This document shows, in pieces, positions 1 through 6,490 of a DNA stretch of 15,639 bases (position 1 is the stretch's first letter; the number at the start of each line of letters is the position of its first letter). The DNA is from JBBTTS01 sp038064135 (lineage in GTDB: Bacteria > Patescibacteriota > Saccharimonadia > Saccharimonadales > OMJO01), in contig JBBTTS010000019.1 of NCBI GenBank assembly GCA_038064135.1, positions 1 through 15,639 on the forward strand. The letters are read 5' to 3'. Under the pieces are notes generated by a model. It ran no database searches and was not told where the DNA came from. It saw nothing but the letters and a program-made list of their open reading frames with translations. A program made the translations under genes and the position numbers.

Positions 1-1421
1 TTTCTTCGGGTTCGATCAAATTCACAGCACCATCGGGGCTGAATTCGACGTCATCAACTTTTTTGCCTACCGTTACTCCAGATGTTTATCGGGCCGCAGC
101 ACTGTTTCAGCCATTTATTGAGACAGGCGTTTGGACGTTGCAAATTACCGTAGTTGACCACGCTGGAAATGTTCGGCTGTTCGATACGACAGATTTAGCT
201 AACGCAGGTTTCACGTCAACAGTATTAGTAACTGGCTCACAAGACACTACACCTATTACGGTAGGACTACTTGAGTTTGTGCCTCAAGACGAAAATGCTT
301 TTCCTGTACCAATTGGCGGGGCATCATTTGTGGTTCGCGGATTCGTAAGCGATAATTTGGCTGGAATTGCTGAAGTTAATCTTGTATATCGCTCACAGAC
401 ATCAAGCCAAGTAGCAAACTTCAATGCAAATTATGGTGGCGATCCAAATATTTCTGAATGGCGATTTTATGTACATACACCGCCATATGCTGCTGAGGGG
501 CTTTGGCTACCCGAGCTTGTAACCCTAGATAATGCAGGTACTCAAAAAACCTATTCACATGCCGAATTAGTCGCTCTTGGATATGACATGAGTGTGAATA
601 TTGGTCAGAATATTACCGAAAATACTACTAATGGCGGAAGTGTTACAACCGACACAGGCGGAACAGGCGCAACAACAACAGTACCTGTCCAAACAACTGT
701 CCAAACACCGACAGCCGGCGATGTTTCGATTACCAGAATAGACACTGCCGATCCAAATGTAGAATTTGGTGGCTATAGTTTCTTTGCCGAACAATTTAAC
801 ATAACCGCTCCACTCGCTTCTACTACTGCACCACTTGTTCTGACATTTACGGTTGACCAATCAAAACTAGGTGGATTAGCGGCCGCTGATGTTGAAGTAT
901 TTCGAGATGGTTTAGTAGTCGCAGATTGCTTGGTTGCAACTGAAGCAAATCCTGATCCATGCGTTGTTAGCCGAACTACAGTGGCGGCCGGCGATGTTCA
1001 GATCGTTGTTAACACCTCGCACGCCAGTGTTTGGTCATTGGGTCATCAGATAAGCACACCTACCTTTCAGTTCGAAAAATGGAAAAAGCCCTTCAAGTCA
1101 GCTCCACAATTAAACGAGTCTGAAGGTGGAGAAGCGATTGCAGTCAAGTTTAGTATGGGTGGAGATTTTGGACTCGGCATATTAGCCCAAGGCTTTCCAA
1201 TGTCTCAGCAAATAGACTGTAACACTCGAGAAGTTATGGGAGATGCAACGCCTACCGTAAGCACGAACCATAATCAAGGGTTAACGTATGGCGGCGGAGA
1301 CAACGGATTTTACAAATACAAATGGAAGACAATGAAAAAATGGAAAAACACCTGTAGGCAGTTCATGTTGACATTTACTACAGGCGAAACACAAGTACTA
1401 ATGTTTCGATTCGAACATTAG
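1..1421 (+). CDS. Secreted/surface protein with Ig-like and C-terminal PxKF-type domain (5' partial)
   Basis: The reading frame is open from the left edge (codon phase begins at base 3) to a TAG at 1419-1421, so the N-terminus and any signal peptide lie outside; the TTG at 63 is probably not the start. The visible part is rich in Thr, Val and Gly, as in extracellular beta-sandwich proteins. There are Ig-like segments at about 63-590, a Thr/Gly-rich linker at about 600-715, a second beta-rich domain with a Cys pair (DCLV...DPCVV) at about 720-1050, and a C-terminal domain at about 1060-1415. The last resembles the PxKF family: a (P)xVKFS-like strand (AVKFSMGG), a GFP.SQ.I.C segment, and the YKWKT...W..TCRQ ending, with an Ala where the family usually has Pro. 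It is followed by a strong terminator. Role unknown; probably a secreted or cell-surface protein, perhaps the tail of a longer protease or adhesin. Confidence 0.75.
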   Translation, partial: SSGSIKFTAPSGLNSTSSTFLPTVTPDVYRAAALFQPFIETGVWTLQITVVDHAGNVRLFDTTDLANAGFTSTVLVTGSQDTTPITVGLLEFVPQDENAFPVPIGGASFVVRGFVSDNLAGIAEVNLVYRSQTSSQVANFNANYGGDPNISEWRFYVHTPPYAAEGLWLPELVTLDNAGTQKTYSHAELVALGYDMSVNIGQNITENTTNGGSVTTDTGGTGATTTVPVQTTVQTPTAGDVSITRIDTADPNVEFGGYSFFAEQFNITAPLASTTAPLVLTFTVDQSKLGGLAAADVEVFRDGLVVADCLVATEANPDPCVVSRTTVAAGDVQIVVNTSHASVWSLGHQISTPTFQFEKWKKPFKSAPQLNESEGGEAIAVKFSMGGDFGLGILAQGFPMSQQIDCNTREVMGDATPTVSTNHNQGLTYGGGDNGFYKYKWKTMKKWKNTCRQFMLTFTTGETQVLMFRFEH

Positions 1422-1431
1422 AAATTAACAC

Positions 1432-1469
1432 AACAGCGGTGTAATACGTATTTCGTACACCGCTGTTTT
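1432..1469 (+). terminator. Rho-independent terminator after the PxKF protein gene
   Basis: A perfect 12-bp inverted repeat (1432-1443 with 1456-1467) with a 12-base loop, ending in TTTT. It starts 11 bases after the stop codon of the upstream gene, so it should end that transcript. Confidence 0.85.
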
Positions 1470-1563
1470 AGTTGTCGTGAGTTGTTTTTAATACTGATCA
1501 CTACAAGATAAGCCGCTTTATTTTAAAAAAATCTGTGTGTAAATATGCAAACAAGAATGCTTG

Positions 1564-1638
1564 TGGTGTCCCTGCCGCGATTCGAACGCAGATCTACACC
1601 TTAGGACGGAGTTGTTCTATCCATTGAACTACAGGGAC
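1564..1638 (-). tRNA. tRNA-Arg(CCT)
   Basis: Full cloverleaf on the minus strand: acceptor GTCCCTG/CAGGGAC, D-stem GTTC/GAAC, anticodon loop GTCCTAA giving anticodon CCT (reads AGG), T-arm with TTCGAAT loop, discriminator A, and an encoded CCA (RC of 1564-1566). The anticodon stem has one T-T mismatch and position 32 is G instead of a pyrimidine. A small ACAAG/CTTGT hairpin lies just beyond the 3' end. Confidence 0.95.
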
Positions 1639-1664
1639 GCGCCCCTTAGTATATCGAAAAACGC

Positions 1665-1691
1665 TTGAACCTTACACCTATAAGCTATAAC
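1665..1691 (+). promoter_or_regulatory. Probable promoter of the PH-domain gene, nearly leaderless
   Basis: TTGAAC (1665-1670) and TATAAC (1686-1691) are separated by 15 bases, a short spacing. The ATG at 1702 begins 10 bases after the -10 box, so the mRNA would have about 3-5 bases before the start codon. No Shine-Dalgarno sequence is present. Confidence 0.5.
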
Positions 1692-1701
1692 CTTAAGTTA
1701 T

Positions 1702-2250
1702 ATGCCTTACAAATATTTCGCCGACCAAATGGATGATGAAGAAGTTTTGTTTGTATTTCGCAAGCATCCAGTTGTTATGCGCAAGGGTTTGGTTTTAGCT
1801 ATGACTGCGCCACTTTTGGGCGTTATTCCAGCAGCAATTAAGCCAGAACTGGGCTTTGGTTGGTTCTTTGGTGGCCTGGGTATTGGTATTGCCGTTGGCA
1901 TGCTGCTGATGTTTCCGGCTTGGATTAGTTGGTATTACACCATGTTTATTGTTACCGACCAACGATTTATTCAAATGAGTCAAAAAGGAATGTTTAACCG
2001 AAGTCTGGTAGATATTGCCCTTAGCCAAGTGCAGATGGTTAACTACGAAGTGGCTGGAATGCAAGAAACTCTGCTAGGATTTGGTACAATAATGATGCAA
2101 ACCTACATGGGAGACCTCGTAATACACGATGTTTCACACCCAGCCAAGACTCAAAAGAAGTTACTAAGCATCTTGCGAGATCGGGGAATTATATCCACGG
2201 CATACCCTGGACAATCGGGTTCGCAAAACAATAATGAAGCAGAAGATTAA
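1702..2250 (+). CDS. Membrane protein with bacterial PH domain (YdbS/YdbT-like)
   Basis: 182 aa. After a hydrophilic N-terminus (about residues 1-27) come two hydrophobic segments, about residues 28-46 and 53-76, then a cytoplasmic beta-rich domain at about 78-165. The segment YYTMFIVTDQRFI, followed by a basic FNRS region and DIALSQVQMVNYE, is the usual signature of the bacterial PH (bPH2) domain, where the first strand follows the second helix. The tail is acidic and low-complexity. Family function is poorly known; members are membrane-associated and often sit with envelope genes. The ATG at 1702 fits a promoter just upstream. The 3' end overlaps the next gene by 17 bases, so the two are probably co-transcribed and translationally coupled. 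Confidence 0.8.
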   Translation: MPYKYFADQMDDEEVLFVFRKHPVVMRKGLVLAMTAPLLGVIPAAIKPELGFGWFFGGLGIGIAVGMLLMFPAWISWYYTMFIVTDQRFIQMSQKGMFNRSLVDIALSQVQMVNYEVAGMQETLLGFGTIMMQTYMGDLVIHDVSHPAKTQKKLLSILRDRGIISTAYPGQSGSQNNNEAED

Positions 2251-3277
2251 AAAAGTTTTTCGTCGTAATAAGGGTGGTAGCGGCGAAGGTGCGGATGTAC
2301 CGCGCATTACAAACGACACCGTAGCCGAGCATCGCGAGGCGGTTCTTGGTGGCGCACGCAAATATATTTACCCCTTGCAACACAGTAAGCACCGCATTGT
2401 GATTATTTCTGGCACGATTTTTGTGGTAGCAGTTATTTTCTTTTTTACATACACATTACTTGCGTTATATCGCTTTCAGGGAAGTTCAACGTTTTTGTAT
2501 CGAGTTACTCAAGTAATTCCATTCCCGGTTTCTCGAATTGATGACAATTTTGTGGCTTACGAAAATTATTTATTCGAGCTTCGTCGCTACGTTCATTATT
2601 ACGAATCACAACTAAAAACCGATTTTAATGACCCGGCTAACAAGGGTCAGCTAGACGATTTCAAAAAACGCGCCATGGAGCGAATAACTAATAATTATTA
2701 TGTAAATGAACTTGCAAAACAACACAACGTAACTGTTAGCGATCGTGAAGTGAATGAACAAATTACCATTTCGCGCAGCCAAAATCGATTAGGTAACAGC
2801 GATAAAGTGTTCGAAGATGTGTTAAAAGATTATTGGGGTTGGTCGGTTAACGATTTTAAAAGAAGCTTGCGAGCAGAACTTTTAACCCAAAAATTAGTCG
2901 CAAAGCTAGATACTCAAACTCAAATACGGGCCGAATCAGCTTTAGCCGAACTAAAGGACGGTGCAGACTTTGCGGCCATGGCCAAAAAATATTCCGACGA
3001 AAAAGAAACCAAAGAGCAGGGTGGTGAATACGGCGTACCAATAGATAAAACCACCAGGTCTGTCTCGGCACTAGTAACAGACACTTTATTCCAATTAAAA
3101 TCGGGTCAGCATTCTGAAATTATAAATACTGGGTATAGCTTGGAAATTGTTAAAAACATTGAAGTTAACGGTACAAAAATTCGTGCAGCACATCTTGTAT
3201 TTAACTACAAAGATATTAGCGAATATATTAAAGAAATCAGCGAACAAAATAAATCCAAAAATTATATAAAAGTATAA
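2234..3277 (+). CDS. Membrane-anchored parvulin-type peptidyl-prolyl isomerase (PrsA/SurA-like)
   Basis: 347 aa. Basic cytoplasmic N-terminus (1-53), one transmembrane segment at about 54-78, then an extracytoplasmic region. Residues about 100-230 are helical and resemble the SurA/PrsA chaperone domain (NYYVNELAKQHNVTVSDREV, then a long charged helix). Residues about 234-325 hold parvulin (PpiC) features: LKDGADFAAMAKKYSDE, QGGEYG, LKSGQ and GYSLEIVKN. The usual first strand (ASHIL-like) is absent before this block, and a similar strand, IRAAHLVF, follows it (about 317-325), so the fold may be circularly permuted. Expected role: folding of exported proteins at the outer face of the membrane. 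It overlaps the PH-domain gene by 17 bases and has no Shine-Dalgarno, which suggests coupling. Confidence 0.82.
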   Translation: MKQKIKKVFRRNKGGSGEGADVPRITNDTVAEHREAVLGGARKYIYPLQHSKHRIVIISGTIFVVAVIFFFTYTLLALYRFQGSSTFLYRVTQVIPFPVSRIDDNFVAYENYLFELRRYVHYYESQLKTDFNDPANKGQLDDFKKRAMERITNNYYVNELAKQHNVTVSDREVNEQITISRSQNRLGNSDKVFEDVLKDYWGWSVNDFKRSLRAELLTQKLVAKLDTQTQIRAESALAELKDGADFAAMAKKYSDEKETKEQGGEYGVPIDKTTRSVSALVTDTLFQLKSGQHSEIINTGYSLEIVKNIEVNGTKIRAAHLVFNYKDISEYIKEISEQNKSKNYIKV

Positions 3278-3334
3278 AAAAATATCATAAAAGATATAAA
3301 TATTCAAAATTTAATATTTAAAATTTTCAATAAT

Positions 3335-3363
3335 TTGTAATTTAAACTCCGGGTGGGTATATT
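3335..3363 (+). promoter_or_regulatory. Promoter of the small gene at 3402
   Basis: TTGTAA (3335-3340), 17-base spacing, TATATT (3358-3363). Predicted transcription start near 3370, leaving a leader of about 32 bases that contains AGGA (3392-3395) 6 bases before the ATG at 3402. Confidence 0.55.
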
Positions 3364-3401
3364 AAAACCTTGCTTTATTAAATTTAGTGAAAGGATTAAT
3401 A

Positions 3402-3608
3402 ATGTCTTACAGAATAGTAAGAATTCACAATGGCGAAAATATGGATTCAACAATAATTGGTTTTAGCGCCAGCGCAACATACGCTCCAGATAAACCAGCT
3501 TTTTCTCAGTTTATGATAAGTCGTGGCTATCATTGGGAGTATAGAGACAGGCTTGCCGGTGGGGTATCTCTGAGGTATGTGGAAGTTAATCCACCACTAA
3601 GCGAGTAA
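3402..3608 (+). CDS. Small hypothetical protein, probably the 5' part of a decayed gene
   Basis: 68 aa from ATG 3402, chosen over GTG 3387 because AAAGGA (3390-3395) sits 6 bases upstream of it and a promoter lies at 3335-3363. No signal peptide or membrane segment; mixed alpha/beta composition with several aromatic and charged residues (SRGYHWEYRDRLAGG, LRYVEVNPP). I do not recognise a family. The TAA at 3606-3608 is followed in the same frame by 39 coding-like codons, another TAA (3726-3728), 14 more codons and a final TAA (3771-3773), so this may be the surviving start of a gene of about 120 codons. It is isolated, with AT-rich sequence upstream and a terminator plus a tRNA downstream. Confidence 0.45.
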   Translation: MSYRIVRIHNGENMDSTIIGFSASATYAPDKPAFSQFMISRGYHWEYRDRLAGGVSLRYVEVNPPLSE

Positions 3609-3773
3609 GATATAAAAGATTTTGGAAAGTTGTTTGTAGGTGGCTATATTGGGGAAAGTGAATACATAAGTCCAATAGTAGACTCTTACCACGATGGAAC
3701 TTTAGTATTAGATAATAGGGGTGACTAAGCAGTCAAGGAATTTGGCGGTGGTAAATTAATTGTCAAGGGCTAA
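3609..3773 (+). pseudogene. In-frame continuation of the small gene, broken by TAA codons
   Basis: Directly after the TAA at 3606-3608 the same frame reads a protein-like sequence (begins DIKDFGKLFVGGYIG, includes SYHDGTLVLDNRGD), stops at TAA 3726-3728, then reads AVKEFGGGKLIVKG to TAA 3771-3773. Composition and glycine spacing look like real protein. Nothing else in the window suggests recoded TAA, so point-mutation decay is the simplest reading; sequencing error is possible. Confidence 0.4.
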
Positions 3774-3808
3774 AAACTGAAGGTCAATGATGGTTACGCT
3801 ACCAATAG

Positions 3809-3840
3809 AAAAAGCCCCAGACTACAGCCTGAGGCTTTTT
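3809..3840 (-). terminator. Rho-independent terminator, probably of tRNA-Asp (could act both ways)
   Basis: Inverted repeat AAAAAGCC-C-CAG (3809-3820) with CTG-A-GGCTTTTT (to 3840), 11 of 12 bases paired. A-tract on one side and T-tract on the other, so it can terminate in either direction. It begins 4 bases beyond the 3' end of the leftward tRNA-Asp. Confidence 0.75.
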
Positions 3841-3843
3841 GTT

Positions 3844-3919
3844 TGGCGGGCTCGACCGGGATTGAACCGGCGATCTCCTCCGTGACAGGGAGGCGTGATA
3901 ACCACTTCACTACGAGCCC
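3844..3919 (-). tRNA. tRNA-Asp(GTC)
   Basis: Minus-strand cloverleaf: acceptor GGGCTCG/CGAGCCC, D-stem GTGA/TCAC, anticodon stem CCTCC/GGAGG with loop CTGTCAC (anticodon GTC), T-stem GCCGG/CCGGT, discriminator G (the Asp identity base) and encoded CCA at 3844-3846 (RC). Confidence 0.96.
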
Positions 3920-4104
3920 TCGTCGGAACCGAAGTTCTGGACAATAGTCATGAAATGACAAAATGGAGTTTATCATTTACAGGGGTTAAAAGCAACCAAC
4001 TCTCTTATATTCTATTATAGAACATTGCAAAAATAGCAAAAATATGCTAATGTTTATATGTTGCATTAACCTGTTTCTCAGGCATTAAAACAAAAATAAA
4101 AAAT

Positions 4105-5895
4105 ATGCTCGTAAATTATCCCTTACTTTATCTTCATGGTTGGCGACCAGACCCAATCCTTGCTTTGCGTGGCTGGAATTTGCGCCATAATCACAAAATC
4201 CGATTCATTGGTGCTGCTTTAGGTGTTAGTTTTTTTGTTTTTGCTTTGGTAAATAGCGTAATTTTTGTGATTGAACGAGGTCGAATGCCACTGATGACCC
4301 GCATTAACGGTCAAAATGTTGGCTTAAAACGTGAATCAGTTGTTCGGCAAAAACTACATTTTAATTTCGAGCAACAGGCAATTACGCTTGGCTTGCCAGG
4401 TGAAAGTCGTGCGTTAAACGCAAAAGAAAGTGGTATTTTGTTACAGATCGATCAAACCATAAACATGGCTCGTGCAACGACTGGTTGGCGCCGATTGCCA
4501 GTAATCAACCTATTTAGTAATTTTAATAGCTCGATAACACCGGTCTATAGCGTAAACCAGCAGCAACTAAGCTCTGTTTTGGCATCGGTTATTACCGCTG
4601 AACAAAAAAATCCTACCGACGCTAGATTAGTTGTTCCAATTGAAAATGCTGAAGAAATATTTGTATCACCAGCCCAAAACGGCTACGTTTTAAGTGCTAA
4701 AGTTGCCGCTGATCAGGTCACCAATAGCGTAACCGTAAATAGCGAATTTGTAGTCGAAGTTAATAAAGAAGTTTTATATCCAAATATCAAAACGGTAGAT
4801 TTACAGCAAAATATTCCAAAAGCTAAAGAGTTAGCGAAAGCTAAAATCAACTTAAAAACCCAAAATAAACAAACTTATTTGCCGGATAACGTAATCAGAA
4901 GTTTGATGACAGTAAGAGCTGAAAATAACAAACCAAAAATTAGCCTCGACAGACCAAAGTTAATCGAACAGCTTAAAGCAATATCCGGTACGTTTTATGT
5001 TGCCCCGGTTGCTACCACAATTACTTTGTTAGACGGTGATGTTAGTAGCACGACTGCGGGAGTGGCAGGGCAAACACTGGACACCGAAAAAACTGCCGAT
5101 GCCATAATCGTAGCTTTCGAGTCAGAAGCTTTTGAAGTCAACGCTAATCTAAGCGACATAACTTCACCAAAAGTTTATAAGCGTACTTACTCAAACTCTA
5201 ACCAGGGACTATATAAATTAATCGAGGATTTTGCCAAAAGTCACGGCGGTAGTTACAAAGTTGCGGTAGTGGAGTTAAAAGACGGTGTTGGGCCTACACG
5301 CTCGGCCTTTTATGCAGCAGATGATCAGATAATTACTGCCAGCACCTTTAAAGTCTTTGTAGCTTACGTTGCATTATTAAAAATCGAACAAGGACTTTAC
5401 ACACTTCAAACGCCAACATCACAGGGTACAATTGACCATTGTATTCATCAAATGTTGATACCTTCAGATGATGATTGCGCTTTGGCCTTGCAGCACTTGA
5501 TTGGTTGGAGCGAGATTGACCGTGTTTTAGCGGCTGCAGGTTTTACATCTACAGATTTAAATAATTCAACCGGCGGCGACAAAGTCAGTACTGCTCGAGA
5601 TGAAATGTTGCTGTTAACTAAACTTTATAACGGTGAGCTTTTAAATAAATCATCCGTTGATTACTTGTTTAGCATTATGGACGACCAAGTGTATCGAAGC
5701 GGAATCATTGCCGGTAGCCGAGGTGCTCAGACACCAAGTAAAGTTGGAATTTTGTATGGTTTAAGACACGATATTGGCATTGTCTATTCACTAAGGGCAA
5801 CTTATGCCTTAGTGGTTTTGACTAATAATGCCGGTGGCAACTTTACTAATATTAAACTTTTAAGTGAGCAAATTTACGATTTTTATAATCGTTAG
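4105..5895 (+). CDS. Membrane-anchored class A beta-lactamase-like serine hydrolase (penicillin-binding fold)
   Basis: 596 aa. A transmembrane segment at about 33-56 follows a basic N-terminus (in-out anchor). Residues about 65-350 are an extracytoplasmic region resembling peptidoglycan-binding/VanW-associated domains (RINGQNVG near 66-73, LVVPIENAEEIFVSPAQNG, and a second similar unit). The C-terminal part, about 365-596, has the three class A motifs: S413-T-F-K416 (SxxK, nucleophile Ser), S454-D-D (the SDN position), and K546-V-G (the KTG position). Val for Thr/Ser in the last and Asp for Asn in the second are unusual for a true beta-lactamase and fit a peptidoglycan-active or poorly hydrolytic homologue better than a resistance enzyme. 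Probably acts outside the membrane on cell-wall peptide. Start: ATG 4105 in an A-rich context without Shine-Dalgarno; TTGCAT (4061) and ATTAAA (4084) with 17-base spacing may be its promoter. tRNA-Thr follows 25 bases after the stop. Confidence 0.8.
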   Translation: MLVNYPLLYLHGWRPDPILALRGWNLRHNHKIRFIGAALGVSFFVFALVNSVIFVIERGRMPLMTRINGQNVGLKRESVVRQKLHFNFEQQAITLGLPGESRALNAKESGILLQIDQTINMARATTGWRRLPVINLFSNFNSSITPVYSVNQQQLSSVLASVITAEQKNPTDARLVVPIENAEEIFVSPAQNGYVLSAKVAADQVTNSVTVNSEFVVEVNKEVLYPNIKTVDLQQNIPKAKELAKAKINLKTQNKQTYLPDNVIRSLMTVRAENNKPKISLDRPKLIEQLKAISGTFYVAPVATTITLLDGDVSSTTAGVAGQTLDTEKTADAIIVAFESEAFEVNANLSDITSPKVYKRTYSNSNQGLYKLIEDFAKSHGGSYKVAVVELKDGVGPTRSAFYAADDQIITASTFKVFVAYVALLKIEQGLYTLQTPTSQGTIDHCIHQMLIPSDDDCALALQHLIGWSEIDRVLAAAGFTSTDLNNSTGGDKVSTARDEMLLLTKLYNGELLNKSSVDYLFSIMDDQVYRSGIIAGSRGAQTPSKVGILYGLRHDIGIVYSLRATYALVVLTNNAGGNFTNIKLLSEQIYDFYNR

Positions 5896-5898
5896 TTC

Positions 5899-5907
5899 TG
5901 CTATAAT
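5899..5907 (+). promoter_or_regulatory. Extended -10 promoter of the tRNA-Thr/tRNA-Gly pair
   Basis: TGCTATAAT (5899-5907), a TGn-extended perfect -10 box 13 bases before tRNA-Thr. No convincing -35. Start expected near 5914. Confidence 0.65.
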
Positions 5908-5920
5908 TACCCCTGATTTC

Positions 5921-5997
5921 GCCACCTTAGCTCAGTTGGCTAGAGCATCGCTTTCGTAAAGCGGGGGTCATCGGTTCGAATCCGATAGGTGGCTCCA
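5921..5997 (+). tRNA. tRNA-Thr(CGT)
   Basis: Acceptor GCCACCT/AGGTGGC, D-stem GCTC/GAGC, anticodon stem TCGCT/AGCGG with loop TTCGTAA (anticodon CGT, reads ACG), T-stem ATCGG/CCGAT, discriminator T and encoded CCA (5995-5997). tRNA-Gly follows 31 bases downstream, probably on the same transcript. Confidence 0.95.
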
Positions 5998-6028
5998 GAA
6001 GATCACGCTTTTAAAGATAATTAAGAGA

Positions 6029-6103
6029 GCGGGTATCGTATAACGGCTATTATGTATCCTTCCCAAGGATAAAACGCGGGTTCGACTCCCGCCACCCGCA
6101 CCA
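6029..6103 (+). tRNA. tRNA-Gly(CCC)
   Basis: Acceptor GCGGGTA/CACCCGC, anticodon stem TATCC/GGATA with loop TTCCCAA (anticodon CCC, reads GGG), T-stem GCGGG/CCCGC, discriminator A, encoded CCA at 6101-6103. Two weak points: acceptor position A7-C66 does not pair, and the D-stem (GTAT/TTAT) has a G-T and a T-T pair. The anticodon arm and T-arm are perfect, so it is probably functional. Confidence 0.92.
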
Positions 6104-6120
6104 TTTTAAATATTTCGCGC

Positions 6121-6126
6121 TATACT
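6121..6126 (+). promoter_or_regulatory. Possible -10 box of the small membrane protein gene
   Basis: TATACT, 14 bases before ATG 6141, no clear -35. It would give a leader of about 7 bases. The gene could also be read through from the tRNA pair. Confidence 0.35.
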
Positions 6127-6140
6127 AGAAAGAAGTCTTT

Positions 6141-6488
6141 ATGAACAAAAGTTTTTTTCACGACCGAATTGTACTGCTTTTGCTCAGTATCAACGCTTTT
6201 TTATTGGTTGCTTTAACGGTTTTTGTAGTACTACGAATCAGTGGCGATGCCTCAAATTATATTGTCGAATTTCGTGCAAATCGAGTACTTAGCAATTTTC
6301 GGACCGGTAATGTTTGGTCTATTGTCAGCTTTATAATTTTTGGATTTTTCGTTGCTGTGTTTAATACTATTTTGGCCAAAAAATCCTATCATATTAAACG
6401 CCATTTTTCGATTTCAATTTTGGCAATGACTTCTCTTTTATTGGGGGCTTCATTGATAGTTAGCAACGCCTTACTTATTTTGCGATAA
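6141..6488 (+). CDS. Small integral membrane protein, three transmembrane segments
   Basis: 115 aa. Hydrophobic stretches at about 10-31, 58-78 and 90-113, with a short hydrophilic link (DASNYIVEFRANRVLSNFRTGN) after the first and a basic loop (AKKSYHIKRH) after the second. I recognise no family or catalytic motif. The stop (6486-6488) is 2 bases before the ATG of the glycosyltransferase, which has no Shine-Dalgarno of its own, so the two are almost certainly one coupled transcription unit. The context suggests a partner or membrane subunit for polysaccharide synthesis or export, but this is inference from position only. Confidence 0.7.
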   Translation: MNKSFFHDRIVLLLLSINAFLLVALTVFVVLRISGDASNYIVEFRANRVLSNFRTGNVWSIVSFIIFGFFVAVFNTILAKKSYHIKRHFSISILAMTSLLLGASLIVSNALLILR

Positions 6489-6490
6489 AT

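Noticed and set aside
567..860. 97-aa minus-strand ORF rich in Cys
   Set aside because: It is antisense to the Thr-rich linker of the PxKF protein gene; the Cys-rich appearance comes from the repeated ACA codons opposite.
3794..3976. 60-aa minus-strand ORF
   Set aside because: It covers the tRNA-Asp gene and its terminator.
5341..5745. Antibiotic-resistance beta-lactamase
   Set aside because: The second and third motifs deviate (SDD, KVG) and a large N-terminal wall-binding region is attached, so a cell-wall role fits better than resistance.
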